A DNA stretch of 64,000 bases from Alnus glutinosa (GCF_958979055.1 NC_084892.1:24392001-24456000); one strand, 5' to 3'. Numbered from the stretch's first letter, positions 24,169-37,274 are shown. Notes: a model not told the origin generated them from the sequence alone. Program-made: numbers and translations.

Positions 24169-25372
24169 TCACAACCAACGATAAGTGGACTGCTCTATTT
24201 TGGAGAGAAAATGCTGCTTGCATTTTTCTTCTTTGGTTCTACTGCCCAATCGTTTCAATGTCTGGACAATGACCTTTAAAGGATGAGGCGATTGCTGAAT
24301 TATTTTAGACTTTTCTTTCGGTTGTTTTCTTCCAAGTATTGAGGGACTGTTACCCTTGAAATCTTTTAGCAGCATGTTAATTCTATCTCATTTATTATCC
24401 CATTTTTTGCTCTTTGTTAGTGATCAAGTTTCGCGAATGAATAATTTAAATAAGTAGTGCTTTCGTATAAGGCCAGTCTTTACCCCTACACCCCTCCCCC
24501 ACCCGCCAAAAAAAAGAATCCCTTAAAGGTCAGCTGCTTCTGTTTTGGATATTAATTACAGAAGTGGAAACTTAGCCGTTGGTACATAATTAGGTGAAAG
24601 CTGGGATATGGCGATGATGATCAGATTCCCATGAAAACAATAGTAGCCCATATAATAGGATTTGTAGTTTTAGTAATTTGTTACCTGAATTACAAACGTG
24701 AAAGAGCTCTTATGGAGTATACCTATCTGAGTAGAGCTGATTGTTTGAGATCTGTTTGGATAAGTGGGTTTTATGTGAATTCTCATATATATTGTCTGAA
24801 TTAATTTGTGCACAATCACACACGTGGGCGAGATCCATCCCACCATGGGTTTCATTCATGTGTGTGTGATTGTGCACAAGTTGTGCACACTTTTGTTGTG
24901 CAAAAGTATCTACCCTTATAAACATCAAGATTACGCATAGTTTCAAATGTAACAACATAATCTGCAAAAAAAAAAAAATGTTAAAACCAACTATAAAAAG
25001 AAAAATGGTTTTTCTTTTCACTGCAGAAAATGGAAAAATAAATTGAAAATTTTCACGTTAAATCAAAAAAGAATATGAAGTAGATTCTATTTAATATTTT
25101 TTTGGAAATAAAATAAATTCTTTCTTTCGTATCAAAGTAGAAGAGATGTTAGTTTGTATGAGATAAAACACAATGTAGCTAGGGACGACAGAAGAGAAAC
25201 GTGGAATGCTTTGGCTGTATTTGTTTTTAGTTGAAAATATTTTTTTGACAGTCATTTTTTTTTGGTATTTGACCGTCACCTTAAAAATGTTGTGAAAACA
25301 TTTAAATTAATTAACATTTAAATTTCCATTGTTTGGAGTTATAATTTACAAACTCTGGCAGCTTAGGGATTT

Positions 25373-25407
<35 letters not shown>

Positions 25408-25749
25408 TGGCAATTCTACACGGCAGAGTGAGACGGCGTCATTCTTTGCCCATAAAGACGCAACTGTTTATGTGGAAGTTGGAACGGCGTCTGCCCCATC
25501 CGTCCCACTGCGCCCCACTTGAACTCAAAACGCCAAAACGCACCGTCTGAAGCTTTTCCGATTTCCCCAAATTCAACCGGTTACCATCGTTTTTCTCGGC
25601 GAATGAAACCCTAGGACCGTGATTTAGGTACTCTGAATTTATATTCGAACGTGGAGAAATTGTGTTTGTTCGTTACCATTTTACCTGAATAATTGAAAAA
25701 GGTTTTATGTGGCATTGATTCTGCTGGCTCGCGCGCGCGAGAGAGAGAG
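24169..25749. other. Actin 3' UTR and actin-ALG10 spacer
   Basis: The 3' UTR probably extends to about 24450 ('tgaataatttaaataag'). An inverted repeat lies at 24806-24826 against 24857-24879 (ttgtgcacaatcacacacgtg and its complement). (TA)n lies at 25376-25406. The ALG10 leader, from about 25600, holds a three-codon upstream ORF, ATG-TGG-CAT-TGA, at 25707-25718, and GA repeats up to the start codon. Confidence 0.55.
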
Positions 25750-28322
25750 ATGGGAAGAACAGCTGTGGCAGTGATTGTGAGCTTGTGGGTCATTCCCGTC
25801 TCCATTCTTGTTAATCGCATAGTTCCTGAGCCTTACATGGTAAGCCCAAATAAAAGAAAACAACTTTTTTTTTTTTTCCTTTGGATTTGGTTGGTTGTTG
25901 ACACACTGACGCACTTGTGATGAATGCATAGGATGAGATATTCCATGCACCCCAGGCTCAACAGTACTGCAAAGGAAACTTTAGAAGCTGGGATCCGATG
26001 ATTACCACTCCTCCTGGCCTGTACGTCCTCCTATCTATTTGCATTTTCCTTTTTTTTTTCCTCATTTTGTTGATGGAAATTTTAGTTCTACTGGTTGCTA
26101 TCCAATTGGGGGACATGCTCTTGAATTGAATATTTTTGCACAGAAAGATATAATAAAATAGTAGGTTGTAAGTGGGTCGTAGTTAATTTCCACTGATCAA
26201 TTGGGTTTTTGCAATATGAATGTTCTGCTTCGCTGTTGAAAGTAGGATCATCTTGGGTTTCTTGCATTGCCGATAGAATTTTCAGTTGGGTGTTGCTTCT
26301 GTTATGCTTGAGTTTCTGCTCTGAGTTGAGGACGGAAAAGCAAACGAAAGATTGTGTGGAAGTGGGGTTGTTGGTGTTATAATGTCTATTCATTGATGAA
26401 ACTGTAAGCTGTTCCGAGAATCATTTGTCTTGATATATCATTGGATGTGAAGAAATTTTAGCTGAGAGGCTTAAGTTGCTGATTTTACCATGCTTTCTGT
26501 ATCTTTCCAAAGGCCCTATCAAAATAACACAAGGGCTGCTTAGGTCTCAGTAAGTTTAATTGGGTTGGCTTAGCACTAATCAGAATAACTATGTAGATAA
26601 GGAAGTTGATATGTGATTTAAAAACTTTTGCAGGTACTATCTTTCACTTGCCCATGTTGCTTCTTTGTTTCCAGGCATGTTCCTTATACAAGCAGCCTCA
26701 TCAATTTCTGAAGTCTGCACCACTGCAATTCTTCGATCTGTAAATGGTGTTTTGGCGTTGTTATGCAGCATGCTTGTATATGAGATAATCACCCACTTGA
26801 GACCAACTCTTAGTGAACGAAAAGCAACAATTATTGCAGTGGTCCTAGCCTTATATCCCCTCCACTGGTTCTTCACTTTTCTCTATTATACAGATGTTGC
26901 ATCGCTTACTGCAGTGCTTGCTATGTATCTTGCGAGTTTGAAGAAGAGTTACTGGTTCAGTGCATTGGTAAAGGACTCTGCTCAAGCCTTTTTCATTAAC
27001 CATGTAATTTGTTAAACATGAATACATATGTATACTCATGCAGAGACTCATATTTTCATTCGAGTGTTAATTAATCTCATTTTGTTACATGCAGCTAGGT
27101 GCCTTGGCTGTTGTCATTCGACAGACCAATATAATATGGATGCTTTTTGTTGCATGCATTGGGGTTATAGATACTACTCTGACCCAGAAAAGAGATAAAA
27201 TAGAAGTAAGTGAAAATGAAATTGATGCAGCAATGAGGAAAACTGATAGATTAACTTCAAACAATAATGTCACATGGGGCTTGAACTTGAGAAAGCGAAA
27301 GTTCAGTAGCACCTTGGACACTGATAAACATTCTATACCAAGTACAAGCATCTTTTCGGCAAACTTCACATCAGGTTTGATTTCACATTTTTAAATTAGT
27401 TTTCATCAACTAGTAATTGATGTAATCATACGAAGTTATTAAATTTTATATACCAGACCAATTCCCCATTATCTTTTACACTGTGGATGATGAGCATGCC
27501 GCATTGGTTATTCTTGCTCCCCCATTTATGTTTTTTGTCCTCAACCCTTATGGTACATATAGTGGCGTGGTGTTGCAGGTTTGCTTGATGAGGTTCAGGT
27601 CATCTTATTAAGATCATGGCATATGAAGTGGAAGCTTTTGGTTTCCTTTAGCCCTTTTCTCATGGTATTAGTGGCTTTTTTGGCTTTTGTTCGTTGGAAT
27701 GGGAGTGTAGTTCTAGGTACTGTTTCATCTTGTTTACTCCTGCTCCTTTTAATTTTGTGGCATATCAACGGGCTTTGTTGCTTTTGTCTCTTACTGTATA
27801 TTCTGATATTGCAGGTGCAAAAGAAGCTCATGCAGTTTCACCTCATTTTGCGCAGATAATGTATTTTGGTCTGGTTTCTGTTCTTGCTATGGCTCCTCTG
27901 CACTGCAGTTTTGGTCAAATCATAGACATGTTCCAGTCATTTTGGAAGAGAAGGCCTGTTAGTTTCTTTCAAGTGTTGATGGCTGTCATTGCTGGCTTCT
28001 TCTCTGTGCACTATTTCAGGTCAGGTCAGAGAACCAGTTAATTTACCGAGCAAACTGTTATTGTGACTTTGTTGTTTGTCCGCTATAACTAGTTGAACTC
28101 GATGGTCATAGAGGAACACTAAGATTGGCTTAGCTGAAGAGTATAGTATGCTATTCAATTTAAGTGTTTGAATTGGGTTTGTTGCTACTTGCGTTGTGGC
28201 GGGTCTAGCAATGTATTCTTATATGAAAGGTCAACTTTCAATTGATTTTTGTAATCCACTTCCCATCTAAGGATATTTTTGGTCCTGAAAGATGTTACAG
28301 AGTTTCACCAATCTAAAAAAGG

Positions 28323-28376
<54 letters not shown>

Positions 28377-29023
28377 TTGTACTCTGCAGTGTTTGCAATA
28401 TAACAGATCGCAGCTACTTACCTACTTTTAGTTTCTGGTGCTGTTTCATCACTTGGTTATCTGACTGTTTCAGCATAGCTCATCCCTATCTTCTTGCTGA
28501 CAATCGACATTATCCATTCTACATCTGGCGCAAGCTCATCAATGCTCATTGGTCAATGAAATACCTTCTGGTCCCGCTCTATGTTTATTCATGGTTTTCA
28601 ATCCTCAGTGTATTGGGTTAGTACGCAGCTCCTGTCCTTGTATATCGTGCATAGTCATGAAAAATGGAGCCAATGAAGTTATGTTTATTAAATCCTGATT
28701 GGTATCATATCATATTTAGTTTCTTTCTGCCTCACTAAGATTTTGCTTATATCTTTCACGCAGGGAAAGTTCAGAGGAAGATATGGGTGTTGGCATTCTT
28801 CTTGGCTACTGCTGCAGTTCTGGTTCCCGCTCCACTGATTGAGTTCAGATACTATACTATACCATTCTATTTGTTGATACTTCATTCCCCTATTACTGAT
28901 TATCAAAGCTGGCTTCTCATGGGGTTTCTATATCTAGCCCTCAATGTTCTCACAATGATGCTTTTTTTGTTTCGGCCTTTCCATTGGAGCCATGAGCCTG
29001 GCATCCAGAGGTTTATATGGTAG
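25750..29023 (+). CDS. ALG10: ALG10 dolichyl-P-Glc alpha-1,2-glucosyltransferase
   Basis: Eight exons: 25750-25839, 25932-26020, 26634-26967, 27095-27374, 27579-27716, 27815-28019, 28474-28616 and 28764-29023. They sum to 1539 bases, 512 residues, close to the family length. ALG10 (GT59) adds the third and last glucose to the dolichol-linked oligosaccharide in the ER lumen before N-glycan transfer. Visible marks: an N-terminal hydrophobic segment, the lumenal [13 protein letters not shown] and [13 protein letters not shown] block (residues 31-62), several membrane spans, VIRQTNIIW, and the C-terminal FRPFHW...RFIW. A polar loop of about 70 residues after GVIDTTL (about residues 190-260) is family-variable. 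All introns are GT-AG. Intron 6 carries a (TA)n(TG)n run at 28323-28374. The start is the first in-frame ATG. Confidence 0.94.
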
Positions 29024-30527
29024 AAAGTTTCTAAGAAATGCTAAAGCTCCATCAGATCTTTACACACGCCATTTTTGGGTGGTATTGTTTTTTCATCCAT
29101 GAAGAAGGGATTTTCAACAAGAAATTCTTTGTTTGAATGCTGCCTTTTGTTCTTTCCCCTTATTTATTTGCCACCCCAGCAAACCCAAGATCCACTGCAC
29201 ACAAGCCCATCCTCACCTTGTAGTTTCTGTTCATAGTCTAGGGGTGGGCATTGGGCAACAAACCGAGTTTCTGAAATCCGACCCGGTTCCGGCTCGTGCG
29301 GGTCCCATTTTGGAAGGACTTAATATTTTCAAAAAAATTGGAGCCCAAGTCAAAATATGGCTAAGATTTTTTATTCTGATCCGACTTGAACCGATTTTTA
29401 AATATACATAAAACAACATAATTTTGAGCAAGTATTTATTCTTATTCTCTTCAAAAAAAAAAAAAAAAAAATTTATTCTTATTATTACATAAAACGACAT
29501 CATTATGACGTCGTGAAATCTGAACAAATGGGCCAAATGGCCCAAATTAGAGCTATCGCACAACGTTCACACGATCTCGATCCATTTTTTAGTATCAATC
29601 CCATTCACATGTAAACTTTAACAAGAAATGCTACTTTGTATTTTCTTATCATTCTTCTATCGTTCTCCGCTGATGTAATATTATTAAATCACTATTGATT
29701 TTTTTTGTTTTTTTTGTTTTTTTTAAATAAAATTAAGATTGATTTAAAGATGAATTGATAATACCACATCAGCATAGAAGAACCAAAAAATAATGTATAA
29801 CACATCATGACAAATGAAATGAAAAGAATCTCGATTAATCATTTACGTGGTTAGATACAATAAAATTAAATTATAACTATTAAATGGCTCCTATTTGAAA
29901 CGGAGAGTTTTGTAACCATCCCTAATATCTCTAATGTGATAATTCACTAATAAATTTACTTCTTGATGTGAATTGAATTCACTAGATAAAAATTTTGCAA
30001 AAGGAGACGTGATATATATTCTTTATTGGCCCTTCTTTCATCATTTTGTTTTTAAAAATTATCACTGAAGTTCATGTCGCAAATTCAATAGTAATTTTGA
30101 ACAGTGACAGAATAAGAGAAGGAAATTAATCAATAATTCGAGCATATTTTGTATATATTTCAAATTTTCAAGGATTAGGATATTTTCCTCGAGCTCATAT
30201 TTTGATGTAGCCGTTGCAGCGCTTGCAGATCCGCCGTCTTGGTTTTTTTCCGGCCAACTTGTTTCCTTAAATCACACGTTCTGCTGAAGAAAAATGCTAA
30301 ATTTATAATATTTTTAACAATTTATCGACACGAGCTAGTATGCGATTGGAGGGGATAAAATTTATAATTTGTTTGCAATTTATTGACATGAAGATCGGAT
30401 CGGAGGGTGTTAAATTGTTATTTTAAAGATGAATGCGACTGCAATGGGTGAAAGAGATGTAGAAAATAAGAGCTCCGTCCTCCCTCGTTATAGTTGAGTC
30501 AGCACCAATTGGCAATTGAGCACAACA
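29024..30527. other. ALG10 3' UTR and intergenic DNA
   Basis: After the stop, at 29243, 'taggggtgggcattgg' looks like one end of a hAT-type element ('ccgacccggttccggctcg' follows). No matching other end is found before 29570. Poly(A) at 29451-29471. The PAE promoter should lie in the last few hundred bases. No other gene is seen. Confidence 0.5.
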
Positions 30528-33500
30528 ATGGCGAACCCCAGCCTTGGCGCTCTCACTTGGTGGAGGAAGTGGGCCAAGAAGCACTGGGCGATCGCAGCCG
30601 TTGGATTCTCCGTCGCTGTCTTCCTCTTCCCTTTAATCTCCAACTCTTGGCGCGACGATGACTCTAACGTCAACCATCAATTCGATCGCAGCCACTCCAT
30701 CACCGCCGATCTGGTCGACCTCACCTTGTTGCACAATGCCAAGGACACAGGCGCCCGTACGCCGTGCTATCTCTACAATCAATGAAAACAAGTTGCTTTT
30801 TTTTTTTTTCTTTTTTTTTTTTTTTCCTTTGAATTTCTTCGAATTTTTTTTTTTTCTTCTTTGAATTTGCAGTTTGTTTAGATGGGAGTTCTCCAGGGTA
30901 CCATTTCCAGAAGGGTTTTGGATCTGGATCTAACAATTGGGTGCTTCACATTGAGGTTTTTCACTTCATTTCCATCAAAATTCATGTCTCTAATTTTGTT
31001 GATTAACATTTCTATAGTATAACCCTTATTTAAATTTTGTTTCTTTTAATTTTTGGGATTGAGGTTTAGGGTGGAGGTTGGTGCGATACAATATCATCGT
31101 GTTCTTTTCGCAGCTTAAAGCCATTAGGTTCTTCCAAGTACATGGAGCGTCAAGTTCCCTTTTCTGGGATCTTGAGCTGTGATCCGGCCCAAAACCCTGG
31201 TAATTTCCACCAAGCTACTTGATTTAGTGCTTGCACTAGCTTTAGTCAGTTAATCTCTATGTCATAATTCAGTCAATGATGTATTTTAATCTAATTTTTA
31301 TGGAGCATGCTTTAGACTTCTTTAGCTGGAACAAAGTCAAGATACGTTACTGTGATGGCGCGTCTTTTGCCGGCCACCCCGAAAGTGAAGTGAGTGTAAT
31401 AGGAGAAATTCTGCTTTATTTTCATTAGAATATTAATTAAATTATTGAATTCATCATTTACTATCAGCTTAAGTTTTTAAGACAACCAGTGATTTTGCAT
31501 GCTATAATAGCAAAGGTCCGGAATTCGAACCCAAACTCTACAATTTATCCCTTATTTTAATTATATATACAACACGTTGAGTCTCCCACCTTAAGTTTTT
31601 GGGACAACCGGTGACTTAACAGTTTCGGATTAGTAGTAATTCACTATGAATTTGAATTTTCCTTCTTAGCACAGCTAATGAAACTGTTAAGTAGTTATAT
31701 ATACATGTTGAGTCTCACACCTTAAGCTTTTAGGACAACCAGTGACTTAACAGTTTTAGATTAAGTAGTAATTCACCGTGAATTTGAATTTTCCTTCATA
31801 CCATAGCTATTGAAAAGAAAAAAGTTATTTTGCATGTCCATCCCTTATTTTAGTTATATATATGTGTTGAGTCTCACAACTTAAGCTTTTGCGACAGCTG
31901 GTGACTTAACAATATTAGATTAAGTAGTAATTTACCGTGAATTTGAATTTTCCTTCATACCATAGCTAATGAAAAGAAAAAAGTTACTTTGCGTGTGCGT
32001 TATATTGTCGATTGTTCCATGCTGTAGAATGGAACAGGACTTTTCTTCAGAGGGCAGCTCATCTGGGAAGCAGTTATGCATGAACTCTTATCACTTGGCT
32101 TGTCGAGTGCAAAACAGGTAGCTTCCTTGGTATTTATAAATTTCTCACTAATGCTAATGGATGTGCTTTTTTGAAAATAGTTACTTCAATTATGAGATAT
32201 AGACAACTTTATTCATGTAAAGCCTACTTAAGTAAAGTTGATGATAATATTTTGTGCATATATGTTTGATTCAATCTTTGATATATTTAATATCATTGCA
32301 GGCTCTTCTTTCAGGATGCTCTGCTGGAGGGTTGGCTACTCTCATACATTGTGATGATTTTCGAAAATTTCTGCCCAAGGATGCCACTGTAAAGTGTCTT
32401 GCTGACGCAGGTTTTTTCCTTGATGAGTATGTTTTTGTGCACATATTATAGCCCTTTTCACCTTTTTTTTGTTTTTCTCCCCCGGCTAATCTATTATCTA
32501 AGGAGTTGTATGCTATCAATTTTGGAGTTCTTTAATATCATGTTTTCTAATTGAGTAACGTTACTCTCGATACCTATTTCACACTAGTTAACGTAACGTG
32601 TTTTAAGTGGCTTCTCATATCGGTCACTTAAAAAAAAAACTACTTAAAAAAGGGTACATTAGTGGGTGTGAAATGTGTGATAAATAGGTGTGAAGAATGG
32701 CACTATTACTCTTTCTCATAAAATATCTCCTAGGTACACATTTTATACATGTATCTGAATGTTGCCTATTATATTTATCAAGTTTAAATTATCCGAAAGA
32801 AAACCATAACATGATGGAAACTATCTAGACCATTCTATTTTCCAGCGACTTCACAATTCTTCTGCTTAAGTGGATGTATACCTGGGGGATTTATGATGAA
32901 GTAACAAGCTACACCATGGCTTTTGAAACAAATTCATGCATGCATTAATTTAGCAACTATTGTACTTGTGTAATGCTTGTTTCTAAACAGAACCAGGATT
33001 TTTCATTTGAACGGGCCAAAGTATGAATGAGGGGTTTAGCCTAATTTTGATAGAGGCCAAACCTAATTTTTAATCTAAAATTACATATATCTTAAACTTA
33101 ATAAAAAATAAAATAAAAAGAAAAATTGAAAACCAATGAGGGCCAAAGCCCCTCTTGGTCTATATGTAGTTCAGTCCCTCCTTGTTTGTTCAGCCCCAAT
33201 GCTTTAAATATGATTATATACAAAGAAAACTTAGCCACTTTGTCTTTCATTGATTTCAGGAAGGATATTCTTGGAAATCAAGTTATGGGATCTTTCTATC
33301 GTGATGTTGTCCAACTTCAGGTTGTGCTCTGTCCTTTACTAATCTTATCTTTTATAATTGATAGCTAGATGGTACCTATAGATGCAACCATTCCAGGGGG
33401 GGCACGCTACTAGTCAAAATAGATCTGAATATACAGTATGGTGCATCTGCTAGTAAGTTTTATTTTACAGATCCTTGACCTTCCTGTGTTTACCTACTCT

Positions 33501-35030
33501 GCATATTCCATATGATTAGAAGTCTTGCCGAGGCTATATAAATAGTACCTCCATCATAGGGACAAGCTATAATGTTTTAGATCCCCTGCCTGTCCGGTAT
33601 TAACTGTCTTTTTACTTTTCCACCAAAAAAAAAAATAGAGAAGAAGAAAGATGATTCTTTTTTTTTTCCTAAATGGAATTTTTGTTGTTCTCTCTTGCTT
33701 ACCATTCATCCTGCTGTCAGGGTGTAGCAAAAAGTTTGCACAAGGAATGTGCTGCGAGAATGGAACCATATAAGGCAGGGTTTATTCTCCTTTTAGTATA
33801 TTTTATAACTTATCAAATTTGAGATGTGCTTTTCATTCTGCTGCCCAATCATGTCTCTAACACAGATCCCATATTATCTGTTATGAATTGCAATGGCAGT
33901 GTCTCTTCCCTCGAGAGATTATCAAAAACATAAAGACTCCAGTGTTTCTTGTCAACCCAGCTTATGACATCTGGCAGGTAACTTTTCCTTAAAACATATG
34001 CTTCAATTGCTCAATAAGGGATAATGATTTTTCCATAACCCAGCTCATGATGCTAATTAATCATTAGATTATCTCTAGATACAAAATATCTTGATACCAG
34101 ATGCATCAGATCCTCATCACAGCTGGCAAAATTGCAGACTAAGCATTCATAAATGTAATCCTAGTCAGATTGCAACACTACAAGGTAATTGATGTGTACC
34201 TTGGTACCCAATTTTAGATTGTGGTTAAATAACATTAATGCATGCCATGTATAACACTGGCAGGCAGCTATGAGACCCCCATTTTCAAGGGCTATTATAT
34301 AATGATATCATAGTTGAAAGTTAACTAATATGGCAGATCATAGAGATTTTTTGGACTATAAGCCAGTATATTTAGTAAGGGTAATACTTGGCTGAAGCAA
34401 AATTTCCGGAAATTTTGCTTGAGCATGGCAATCTTGTAAATAATAATATTTACAAGATTGCCATGCTCAAGCAAAATTTCCGGATGAATTCCGGAAATTT
34501 TGCTTCAGCGTAGCAGTGCTCATTTAGTAATGGTTATGGTTAGACTTTCAGTTTATCTTATGCACATTAGTAATATGAGCATTTCAAGTCAAAGACTGGG
34601 TGGAAAACAGTATTATCACGAAACAAGGTAGCATAGAATGACTAGAATCCCAAAGTTGTTATGGATCCCATTGCCTCTTGTCATTTGGAAAATAGCAACC
34701 TGAGCAGTGGTCTTTTGTTCAGATTAAAGAGTTAAAGAGTACACTTTGCCCAAATTGTGGCCCATATCACTTATCAATTTATTATATACAGGTTTCCGCA
34801 GTTCTCTGCTCGAGGCACTGAGTGAATTCCAGAAAAACAAGGAAGGGGGGATGTTTATAAATTCTTGCTTTGTTCATTGCCAGACATGGATGGCTAACAC
34901 ATGGCATTCACCCAAGTCTCCTAGAATAAACAATAAGGTAAGCAAAGTTTCATCCTCTGATTGCTTGCTTTTTGTCTGAGACTGTCAGTTTTGTCACTCC
35001 TTCAATATGTTTTCATATGATTACTAGGAA

Positions 35031-35070
<40 letters not shown>

Positions 35071-35758
35071 TTTGGATATCTTGAAAAGGAGAAATGTGAC
35101 CCAGCTCCCAAATCCACACTCCCTGATGTGACACTAAAAATCACCATTAGATTTTAGATGGATCATCACTATTGGACTGGTGATTTTTAGTGCCACATTA
35201 GGAAGTGTGGAAGTGGAAGTATGTGTAGCATTTTTTCTTGAAAAGGTCTATTTCATATGAGGTTGTTTACATATGTTCAATGTTCCCATCAGTGCATTGA
35301 TGTATTTGTAAAATGCATGCTTGAATTCCGTAATGCAATGACTTGGAATATGCCTCTTGTTGCCACCATAGTATTTCATAACTGAATTGAAACACTTCAA
35401 CCTGGTTTCCAAAATTTCCATGCACCAGCCAACTATGTTATACAAATGTAATTGTATTGGATTGGTCTGGTCTTTGTGATTTTTATGATGGTTCCATCAG
35501 ATGATTTGTAAATGTTCATATATGTTACTGACCATGGTGTTGAACTGTCTTATTGGTGCTTGTGACATCTGAAGTTGCATTAAAATTTTGTAATTGGATT
35601 TCTGTCATATTTCCTAACCATATTAGTTCTTTGACTGTGTTTGAGAACAGACAATTGCAGAGTCTGTCGGTGATTGGTTCTTCAATCGAAACATATTGAA
35701 GCAAATTGACTGCCCTTATCCATGCGATCGCACCTGCTACGATCTGGATTTCACTTGA
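30528..35758 (+). CDS. PAE: Pectin acetylesterase (CE13), N-terminally anchored
   Basis: Twelve exons: 30528-30756, 30873-30955, 31070-31199, 31316-31389, 32028-32117, 32302-32426, 33260-33320, 33721-33774, 33900-33977, 34079-34184, 34792-34937 and 35651-35758. Total 1284 bases, 427 residues. The enzyme removes O-acetyl groups from pectin in the secretory pathway or wall. Catalytic residues: Ser209 in SGCSAGG, Asp305 in NPAYDIW, His372 in CFVHCQ. Family blocks [22 protein letters not shown] and [10 protein letters not shown] are intact. Residues 20-38 are hydrophobic after a basic stretch, suggesting a signal anchor. Intron 8 uses a GC donor (AAG|GCAGGG). Introns 4, 6, 10 and 11 hold repeats or MITEs. 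A possible poly(A) signal, AATAAA, lies at 36248. Confidence 0.94.
31480..31990 (+). repeat. Intronic tandem repeat in PAE intron 4
   Basis: Units beginning GTTGAGTCTCMCACCTTAAG recur at 31576, 31707 and 31866, each followed by 'acaacc(a/g)gtgacttaacag' and 'gtgaatttgaattttcctt'. A partial unit lies at about 31467. Periods are about 131 and 159 bases. The two right-hand units also share 'gaaaagaaaaaagtta'. Confidence 0.8.
32989..33185. mobile_element. Probable hAT-like MITE in PAE intron 6
   Basis: Bounded by 'cagaaccaggatttttcatt' and 'gttcagtccctccttg'. It contains 'ggggtttagcctaatttt' and 'gagggccaaagcccctctt', with an AT-rich centre. Composition resembles the 200-base hAT MITEs elsewhere in the window. 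The ends are not cleanly inverted. Confidence 0.35.
34379..34521. mobile_element. 143-bp hairpin MITE in PAE intron 10
   Basis: Flanked by ATTTAGTAA at 34370-34378 and 34522-34530, a 9-bp duplication of Mutator type. The ends match imperfectly over 20 bases (GGGTAATACTTGGCTGAAGC against GAGCACTGCTACGCTGAAGC). The arms then pair almost perfectly for about 50 bases, from GCTGAAGC to the centre near 34440, the right arm having an 11-base extra piece. Each arm also contains the 22-base palindrome built on TTTCCGGAAA. The transcript would form a long stem-loop. Confidence 0.85.
35089..35236. mobile_element. 148-bp palindromic MITE in PAE intron 11
   Basis: Flanked by CTTGAAAAG at 35080-35088 and 35237-35245 (9 bp, Mutator type). 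The arms pair through 'gacactaaaaatcaccat' and 'ggtgatttttagtgccac'. The terminal text AAAAATGCTACACATAC (read inward from the right) matches the left end of the segment at 20470. A (CT)n tract lies just upstream, 35037-35066. Confidence 0.75.
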
Positions 35759-36450
35759 GGGTAATGGAGCTTTGTACTGTTTGAGTTTTTTCTTATGGGT
35801 TATTCTCAGCTCCAGATCTCCTAATTCTCAAAACACCTAGTTGGAATTGTTTTTCTTTATTCCAAATCATGATCCTGTATTTAGGCAGATTAAGGCCAAT
35901 GGAAATCCATTGCAGTGTTTGGCAGTGAATTCAGAAAATATATCACAGTGAGTTCAAACTGTACTTCGTAGAACTCTGCTCTTGTTGAATTCAGAAGTCG
36001 TAGAATATTTTCAATTGCATTCTTTATGTTTCATTTTGTTGCAGTCTCTTTAACTTGTGTTGGAGGGGAAACGAGAAGAAAGAAAAAATTAGGCTTATTT
36101 AGAGCTGTGACTCCCCTTAACTGCGTAGATTACTCTTCATTTGCTCTTCTTCTGCCGAATGCTAGCCGGATTATTGCCGATGTAATCATAAACAGCTGAA
36201 TTTTCAGGAATTTTAGGTTGCACAATAATGTGGTTTTTCGAGCACCCAATAAAGTGAACTGAGGAAATTCAAATGCTGAATGATCTGAAATCAGCTTTGC
36301 ATGTCAAGACAGTAAGCAGCAGGATTTGTTGTTTTTTACAATAATCCCCTGGTTAAAATGGATTGTCAAGATTGGTTGCTTGATTGATAGGACTAGCCTT
36401 CTTAATACGAACAAGTGAAATGAAAATGATTTATTTTAGGAAAAAATATA

Positions 36451-36537
<87 letters not shown>

Positions 36538-36554
36538 AAATAAAATAAAATAAA
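35759..36554. other. PAE 3' UTR and (TA)n microsatellite
   Basis: The 3' UTR probably reaches about 36270 (AATAAA at 36248-36253). A (TA)n run of about 75 bases spans roughly 36455-36531, followed by AAAAT repeats. No gene. Confidence 0.55.
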
Positions 36555-37242
36555 GCCTTTTGAACTAATAACCGATTTTAGAATAGCCCCTTAATTTTTT
36601 CTTAAATTTGAAAATTTCAAATTTTCTAATCTTGGCTGTCCATTATATCCAAATGTAGAAAACTTGCTACACAATTATAAAATTTAAAATTCAAATTTGA
36701 TACCCATGGCCAAATCTAAATAAAAAAAGATAAAAGAAAAAAAAAATAAAAAAAAGGCCTTAAGAAAGAGAATGAGCGTGGGAGCACAGAGCTCAGGTAA
36801 AATTGGTCGCCAAATCTGCCTTTGCCATCACAATCATTGTCGACGTCACTAGGGGTCCGCACAAACCCACTGAATCTGTCCGCACAGACCCACTCATCCT
36901 GGCTGAGAAGCGCATGGCAACCATGCACACCGGCGCATGGCAACCATGCACACTGGTGCAGCCCAGGTGAAAGCTGTGCTCACACCCTAGCAAACCACCA
37001 CGTGGCCGGCCCCGACCTCGGGCCGCTCGCATGCCCTCGAGCATCGTCCTCTCCGGGGTGTGAGCGCGGCTTCCACTTAGTAGGTCCTCTCTCGAGCATG
37101 GCGTGTTCACATGGTAGGTTCGGACCACGTCCATCGAATTCGGTTGGGCTTCCATGAACGACAGTGAGGGGATCTCCTTGAGATCGATTCCGAGCCCCAC
37201 GAGCTTCGGGTTCAGGTTGTCTCTAATTAAGACATTCCAACT

Positions 37243-37274
<32 letters not shown>

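Noticed and set aside
25693-25749. N-terminal extension of ALG10
   Set aside because: Starts at TTG and encodes an Arg/Glu repeat from GA microsatellite; the ATG at 25750 begins the conserved hydrophobic N-terminus.
27430-27578. Extra coding exon in ALG10 intron 4 ('cattggttattcttgctccc')
   Set aside because: The exon 4 to exon 5 junction at 27374/27579 keeps the family sequence in frame; including this stretch needs no good acceptor and adds non-family residues.
30516-30527. Upstream non-ATG start for the pectin acetylesterase
   Set aside because: It would start at TTG; the ATG at 30528 gives a normal N-terminus.
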